Source of the DNA: Thermoplasmata archaeon
GTDB taxonomy: Archaea > Thermoplasmatota > Thermoplasmata > Thermoplasmatales > Thermoplasmataceae
Assembly: GCA_021811525.1 (NCBI GenBank)
Contig: JAJZOK010000040.1
Span: forward strand, 1 to 11,149
Length of the DNA: 11,149 bases
Reading direction: 5' to 3'
The position numbers and the translations under genes are program-made. Shown one piece after another: positions 8,418-11,149 of this stretch; the stretch's first letter is position 1, and each line of letters begins with the position of its first letter. The notes beneath the pieces were generated by a model, which was not told the DNA's origin, did no database searches, and saw nothing but the letters and a program-made list of their open reading frames with translations.

Positions 8418-9029
8418 TTGCAATCATTTGGGTATTCCCGTTTGAGAAGGGAAGTGCAGGACATACTCATTGCAGTATTTGCCTTGACCATGGCCTTTTC
8501 CATCTCCATTTTCAGCCATTACTCTTTCAGGCTTTCCCCGTCCCAGGTCCTGTACTATCTCGCCCTGAGCGTGGCCGCTGTTTGTCTTGCCTTCCTGGCC
8601 CACGAACTGGCCCACAGGCAAATAGCAAGAAGATACGGAGGACATGCTGAGTTCAGAATCTGGCCCATGGGCCTTCTCAGTGGTTTGATCTTTTCATTCC
8701 TCGGGTTTGTAATTGCAGCTCCTGGAGCAGTTTACATAGAGGGTGTCTTCGGACAGGGGAGAGTTGGTAAAACTGCCCTTGCCGGACCAATGACAAATCT
8801 TGTTTTGGGGACTGTTTTCCTTGCAGCAGGTATTTCACTTAGCGGGACAATTTGGGCTTTTCCAATGGGGTATCTATCACAGATTAACCTTTATCTTGGA
8901 GTTTTCAACATGATTCCAGTCCATCCTCTCGATGGCCAGAAGGTGATATCCTGGAATATACGCTCTTACATTGTTATTGTGGTAGCCATGGTTTTCCTGG
9001 CTGTAATCTCATTTGTGATATTCGGGTAA
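8418..9029 (+). CDS. Compact membrane metalloprotease, M50 (site-2 protease) family
   Basis: This 203-aa polytopic membrane protein has the zinc-binding motif HELAH at residues 62-66, GPMTN at 123-127, and a third element NMIPVHPLDG at 164-173 with the expected metal-ligand Asp at 172. All three hallmarks of M50 intramembrane proteases are present, so it is probably active. Hydrophobic segments lie near residues 15-33, 44-62, 85-107, 119-141, 145-163 and 181-202. It has no PDZ or CBS domain and resembles minimal archaeal site-2 protease homologues. Family members cut transmembrane segments, often to release regulators; the substrate here is unknown. Translation seems to start at TTG 8418, immediately after the TPR gene's TGA, with the GAGGG at 8403-8407 as a possible ribosome binding site. 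A later start would remove part of the first helix. The gene ends 16 nt from the converging small gene. Confidence 0.88.
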   Translation: MQSFGYSRLRREVQDILIAVFALTMAFSISIFSHYSFRLSPSQVLYYLALSVAAVCLAFLAHELAHRQIARRYGGHAEFRIWPMGLLSGLIFSFLGFVIAAPGAVYIEGVFGQGRVGKTALAGPMTNLVLGTVFLAAGISLSGTIWAFPMGYLSQINLYLGVFNMIPVHPLDGQKVISWNIRSYIVIVVAMVFLAVISFVIFG

Positions 9030-9045
9030 GCAATTCAGGTATTAT

Positions 9046-9297
9046 TCACTCCTTGGGCGTAAGAAAGAAAATGGAATTTTCTCCCACCTCTATTCTATAG
9101 GATATCCTATAGGTAATGGGAAAGTCATCAGTAACAACCAACACAGCCTTTGATCTGGACAGAAGTTCCCAGAGCCCAGGGGATGGTTTAGCAATCACAC
9201 CAAGGTAAAGGGGATTTTCTGAAGCTTTGAAAAAATTTTCAACACGATATTCTACTTTCTCGCCGTTAATGGCCGAAAGAATTTTCATTTTTGGCAT
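9046..9297 (-). CDS. Small hypothetical protein (83 aa)
   Basis: This is the only gene on the minus strand, and I do not recognise its family. From ATG 9297 it begins MPKMKILSAINGEKVEYRVE and ends GENSIFFLTPKE. The central part, LLSRSKAVLVVTDD, looks like a helix leading into a buried strand, and the rest alternates like a small soluble alpha/beta protein. There is no signal peptide, membrane helix or cysteine motif. Coding is supported by the lack of any overlapping gene on the other strand, a protein-like composition, and a TATATAA element placed 27-33 bases before ATG 9297, right for a leaderless transcript. A TTG at 9303 would add two residues but fits the promoter less well. It converges on the M50 gene and diverges from the zinc-ribbon/aEF-1 beta operon. 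It could still be a chance reading frame, but that is less likely. Confidence 0.62.
   Translation of the reverse strand: MPKMKILSAINGEKVEYRVENFFKASENPLYLGVIAKPSPGLWELLSRSKAVLVVTDDFPITYRISYRIEVGENSIFFLTPKE
9095..9112. repeat. 18-bp perfect palindrome
   Basis: CTATAGGATATCCTATAG equals its own reverse complement over all 18 bases. It lies inside the small minus-strand gene, where it encodes part of the local repeat YRISYRI. As RNA it could fold to a 7-bp stem with a 4-base loop. No T tract follows on either strand, so it is not an obvious terminator. Confidence 0.8.
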
Positions 9298-9303
9298 TTT
9301 CAA

Positions 9304-9413
9304 CTATGACATCTGGCTAAGGATTATATATTTTCCAGAAATTTGGTTCAGTCTTAGTTTAGGTATTCAAGGAGCAGGTATCCTGAATCCCGTTTAAGAA
9401 GGCAATGGTTTAG
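9304..9413. promoter_or_regulatory. Divergent intergenic region with shared TATA element
   Basis: ATTATATATTTT at 9323-9334 reads as a box A on both strands. On the minus strand, TATATAA (9330 to 9324) is 27-33 bases before ATG 9297, ideal for a leaderless start. On the plus strand the same element would start transcription near 9350-9358, giving the zinc-ribbon/aEF-1 beta operon a leader of roughly 60 nt. That leader holds only a weak purine-rich site (GAAGG at 9398-9402) before ATG 9414. I see no clear riboswitch or long hairpin; CAGG-TAT-CCTG at 9375-9385 is too short to weigh. Confidence 0.55.
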
Positions 9414-9581
9414 ATGAGATACAAAGAAAATTGCACGTCCTGCGGAGTCGGACTTGTCCAGACTGGTTACTCCATATTTGAATGCCCACAGTGCGGTGAA
9501 GAGCTTATCGGTCGCTGCAAAGACTGCCGCGAACACTCCACTAAATATGACTGCCCAAAATGCGGTTTCCAGGGGCCATGA
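9414..9581 (+). CDS. Small double zinc-ribbon protein upstream of aEF-1 beta (HVO_2753-like)
   Basis: This 55-aa protein has four CxxC knuckles: CTSC (residues 7-10), CPQC (24-27), CKDC (35-38) and CPKC (47-50), the last followed by GFQGP at the C-terminus. The eight cysteines fit two zinc-binding sites. This is the pattern of the widespread archaeal small zinc-finger family related to HVO_2753 of Haloferax (DUF1610-like, predicted RNA-binding). From memory, that family is commonly encoded just before aEF-1 beta, as here. Start ATG 9414 is the first usable one: the in-frame ATG at 9405 runs into TAG two codons later. The stop TGA at 9579-9581 overlaps the GAGGAG ribosome binding site of aEF-1 beta, so the two are coupled. 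The gene is easily missed because it is short and because the aEF-1 beta frame stays open across it. Confidence 0.92.
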   Translation: MRYKENCTSCGVGLVQTGYSIFECPQCGEELIGRCKDCREHSTKYDCPKCGFQGP

Positions 9582-9585
9582 GGAG
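9580..9585 (+). promoter_or_regulatory. Ribosome binding site that fixes the aEF-1 beta start
   Basis: GAGGAG lies six bases before ATG 9592 and overlaps the stop of the zinc-ribbon gene. It supports the short, 88-aa form of aEF-1 beta over a longer open frame that begins at TTG 9454. Confidence 0.75.
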
Positions 9586-9591
9586 ATTTTA

Positions 9592-9858
9592 ATGGGAGAC
9601 GTAGCAGTACTGTTAAAAATTTTGCCCACAGACGTGGAGCTTGATATCAACGCCATCAAGAATGAGGTTGTAAACAAGGTAAAACCTCTTTGTGAAGTAA
9701 ACAAGGTGGAAATTATCGAAGTAGGGTTTGGCCTTAAGGCTATCAAGCTGCAGGTCATTGTGCCGGACCAGGAAGGTAAGATAGACCAGGTTGAACAGAC
9801 CATCTCCGGTGTTGAGGGAGTTGGCCAGGTAGATACAGAAGAAGTTACTCTGGTCTGA
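9592..9858 (+). CDS. ef1b: Translation elongation factor 1-beta (aEF-1 beta)
   Basis: This 88-aa protein is the archaeal nucleotide exchange factor for aEF-1A, promoting replacement of GDP by GTP in the cytosol during translation elongation. It begins MGDVAVLLKILPTDVELD and carries the family core GFGLKAIKLQVIVPDQEG (about residues 43-60), followed by the conserved C-terminal pattern VEQTISGVEGVGQVDTEEVT. Its length matches the usual 88-90 aa. The frame stays open back to TTG 9454, but those 46 codons are an out-of-frame reading of the zinc-ribbon gene and do not belong to it. ATG 9592 is preceded by GAGGAG. The stop overlaps the ATG of the glycosyltransferase gene by one base (TGATG), so a core translation gene seems to be co-translated with a membrane glycan enzyme. 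Confidence 0.96.
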   Translation: MGDVAVLLKILPTDVELDINAIKNEVVNKVKPLCEVNKVEIIEVGFGLKAIKLQVIVPDQEGKIDQVEQTISGVEGVGQVDTEEVTLV

Positions 9859-10943
9859 TGTCACTTCCATGGCTATTTTATAACTTCTTTTTCGATTTTT
9901 TCACGGGAATCCTTTTTCTTATCTTTTTAGGATTGACATATATAGCAGCAGTTAGGAACCAAAATGGATCTTACTCTGGTCAACCACAATCCAGAGCCTT
10001 AGTAATAGTCCCATGCAGGGGCCTTGATTATTCCCTTGATGCGAATCTTAGAAGCATAATGAAGCAGGACTACCACAACCACGATATCATAGCCGTTGTG
10101 GATTCCCCAGATGACCCGAGTGTTCCTGTGCTTGATGCGGTTGGAGTGAAATGGCTGCTTGCAACGGACCAGTGCAAAAACTGCAGCGGCAAAGTCAGGG
10201 CTATTTCCTCTGCTATTGCTGGGTCTAGCCCATACGAAGTTTATGTTATTGCAGACTCGGATATTCTTGTTAACCCCGATTGGCTCTCGAAACTGCTTTC
10301 CCCTATGGTCGAACCTGAAACTGGAATTTCTACCACTTTTCCTTATTTTGAACCTGTGGGTGGATTCTGGTCAAAGGTGAAGCTTGTCTGGGGTTTTGTT
10401 GGCCTTGGCATGATGGAATCCAATCTCACAAGGTTTGGATGGGGCGGTTCTCTTGCATTTAGGGCTGAACTGATCCATGGTGATGGAATGGATTTCTTCC
10501 GCAGCTTTGTATCAGATGACATAGCCCTGACAAAGCTCTGCAAAAAAATGGGCCTGAAGATCGCATATGTGAAGGAAGCTATGCCCACAATCAATTCACC
10601 GGACGATTTTACAACCTTCATGGAATGGGCAAACAGACAGACTGCACTTTCAGTCTATTCCACAAGAAGTGTGCTCAAGTTCGGCCTTATTTTTTACGGT
10701 GCGTCAATCCTCCTGTTCATTTCATCCATAGTACTGTCTTTTCTGGTTTTTCCGCTCTTTGCTCTATTCCTGCTCCCAACATTCATAAATGCTGCAAGGG
10801 CAGTCAAAAGATCGGGGAAACTGCCATTTTACTCATTCTTCATAAGCCTGCTCATACCGTTCATTTACATCTATAATCTGGCGAAGGCTGCCAGTATGAA
10901 ATCCATAAGCTGGAGAGGGAGGGATTACTCACTTGAAGAGTAA
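9858..10943 (+). CDS. Membrane glycosyltransferase, GT2/GT21 (ceramide glucosyltransferase-like)
   Basis: This 361-aa protein has an N-terminal membrane helix (about residues 10-32), a cytosolic GT-A domain and two or three C-terminal hydrophobic segments (about 274-310 and 325-346). GT-A signs are the first strand ALVIVPCRG (47-55), the metal-binding DxD in VIADSDIL (DSD at 133-135), FGWGGSLAFR (193-202) and the SDDIAL element (219-224), whose acidic pair is the likely base region. EWANRQ, near residue 257, sits where related enzymes carry a Q/RxxRW-like motif, but the match is imperfect. This architecture resembles ceramide glucosyltransferase/HpnI-type enzymes that transfer a sugar from a nucleotide donor to a membrane lipid. 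Archaea lack ceramide, so the acceptor is more likely an ether lipid or a polyprenyl phosphate; that is inference. It overlaps the aEF-1 beta stop by one base. A phosphohexomutase gene follows, fitting surface glycan synthesis. Confidence 0.9.
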   Translation: MSLPWLFYNFFFDFFTGILFLIFLGLTYIAAVRNQNGSYSGQPQSRALVIVPCRGLDYSLDANLRSIMKQDYHNHDIIAVVDSPDDPSVPVLDAVGVKWLLATDQCKNCSGKVRAISSAIAGSSPYEVYVIADSDILVNPDWLSKLLSPMVEPETGISTTFPYFEPVGGFWSKVKLVWGFVGLGMMESNLTRFGWGGSLAFRAELIHGDGMDFFRSFVSDDIALTKLCKKMGLKIAYVKEAMPTINSPDDFTTFMEWANRQTALSVYSTRSVLKFGLIFYGASILLFISSIVLSFLVFPLFALFLLPTFINAARAVKRSGKLPFYSFFISLLIPFIYIYNLAKAASMKSISWRGRDYSLEE

Positions 10944-10956
10944 TCTGGGTAAATTC

Positions 10957-10964
10957 TTATATTA
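10957..10964 (+). promoter_or_regulatory. Box A promoter of the phosphohexomutase gene
   Basis: TTATATTA spans positions -32 to -25 relative to TTG 10989, the exact archaeal box A spacing for a transcript that begins on the start codon. It separates this gene from the operon upstream. Confidence 0.6.
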
Positions 10965-10988
10965 CAATACAATGAAAACAAGGTTAAG

Positions 10989-11149
10989 TTGACTGACAGT
11001 CCAGAATATGAACCCATTTTTGGCACCAATGGAATACGTGGAATACCAAACAAAGATCTCACCGTGGAATTCGCCCAGGAAATTGGCAAAGCCATTGGAA
11101 CCTACTACGGTAAAGTATCCGTGGCAATGGGCAGGGACACTAGAGATAC
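10989..11149 (+). CDS. glmM: Phosphohexomutase, phosphoglucosamine mutase-like (N-terminal part only)
   Basis: The window ends inside this gene; 53 codons are visible. The start is the TTG at 10989 (MTDSPEYEPIFGTNGIRG), since no in-frame ATG occurs between the upstream stop at 10950 and the conserved motif. FGTNGIRGIPNKDLT is the N-terminal signature of alpha-D-phosphohexomutases, and the 'GTxGxRGxxNxxLT' form is the one usual for GlmM. VAMGRDTRD follows, the start of the first domain's GRD-R element. The catalytic phosphoserine lies beyond the window. The enzyme would interconvert hexose or hexosamine 6- and 1-phosphates in the cytosol, feeding UDP-GlcNAc or GDP-mannose synthesis. A phosphomannomutase or phosphoglucomutase role cannot be excluded. 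A box A at -32 to -25 suggests a leaderless transcript, and AAGGTT at 10980-10985 is a weak alternative ribosome site. Confidence 0.87.
   Translation, partial: MTDSPEYEPIFGTNGIRGIPNKDLTVEFAQEIGKAIGTYYGKVSVAMGRDTRD

Noticed and set aside
8048..8509. 153-aa open frame on the minus strand
   Set aside because: It is antisense across the TPR and M50 junction, Ser/Met/Phe-rich, with no promoter or recognisable domain.
9375..9385. Short hairpin CAGG-TAT-CCTG in the leader of the zinc-ribbon gene
   Set aside because: A four-base stem is expected by chance and shows no riboswitch or attenuator structure.
9454..9591. N-terminal extension of aEF-1 beta starting at TTG
   Set aside because: These 46 codons overlap the zinc-ribbon gene in another frame, do not resemble the family, and a good ribosome site precedes ATG 9592.
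9354..9803. 149-aa open frame on the minus strand
   Set aside because: It covers the zinc-ribbon and aEF-1 beta genes in antisense; both of those are solidly identified, and this frame has no family features.
1..11149. CRISPR arrays, tRNA or rRNA genes, insertion sequences
   Set aside because: I looked for regular repeats, cloverleaf-like stretches and transposase motifs and found none; nearly all of the window is coding.

Overview
The window looks like part of an archaeal chromosome, most likely from the Thermoplasmatales or a close relative. The evidence is an archaellum (archaeal flagellum) core operon, an archaeal-type EF-1 beta preceded by its usual small zinc-ribbon gene, AGG/ATA-rich codon use, TATA-type box A promoters placed where leaderless mRNAs would start, and operon-internal genes that use a GGTGAGG ribosome binding site. 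The species cannot be named from the sequence alone. There are no tRNA or rRNA genes, CRISPR arrays or mobile elements.

Layout. (1) 1-4660, plus strand: the end of arlF, then arlG, arlH, arlI and arlJ (older names flaF to flaJ). They are packed with overlaps or gaps of about 10 nt and clearly form one transcript. Together they supply the stator-like pseudo-periplasmic proteins (ArlF/ArlG), the ATP-binding regulator (ArlH), the motor/assembly ATPase (ArlI) and the membrane platform (ArlJ). (2) 4661-9029, plus strand: a new promoter drives a very large (about 1233 aa) soluble TPR-like repeat protein. It is followed with no gap by a compact membrane metalloprotease of the M50/site-2 family. (3) 9046-9297, minus strand: a small unrecognised protein. 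It faces the protease gene and has its own TATA box in a 110-nt divergent intergenic region. An 18-bp perfect palindrome lies inside its 3' half. (4) 9414-10943, plus strand: a 55-aa zinc-ribbon protein with four CxxC knuckles, elongation factor aEF-1 beta (88 aa), and a membrane glycosyltransferase of the GT2/GT21 type. The last two overlap by one base. (5) 10989 to the end: the first about 53 codons of a phosphohexomutase (GlmM-like), with its own leaderless-type promoter.

How the parts fit. The first block builds and powers the archaellum. ArlF and ArlG are rich in N-glycosylation sequons, and a glycosyltransferase and a sugar-phosphate mutase lie downstream. This fits a glycosylated surface, although a direct link is only inference. 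The least explained part is the pair of the giant repeat protein and the M50 protease next to the archaellum operon. The repeat protein may carry a winged-helix-like segment near its C-terminus, an arrangement reminiscent of PCI-type scaffolds. Several starts are better placed by promoter or ribosome-binding evidence than by longest reading frame: arlJ at 3005, the TPR gene at 4716, the minus-strand gene at 9297 and aEF-1 beta at 9592.
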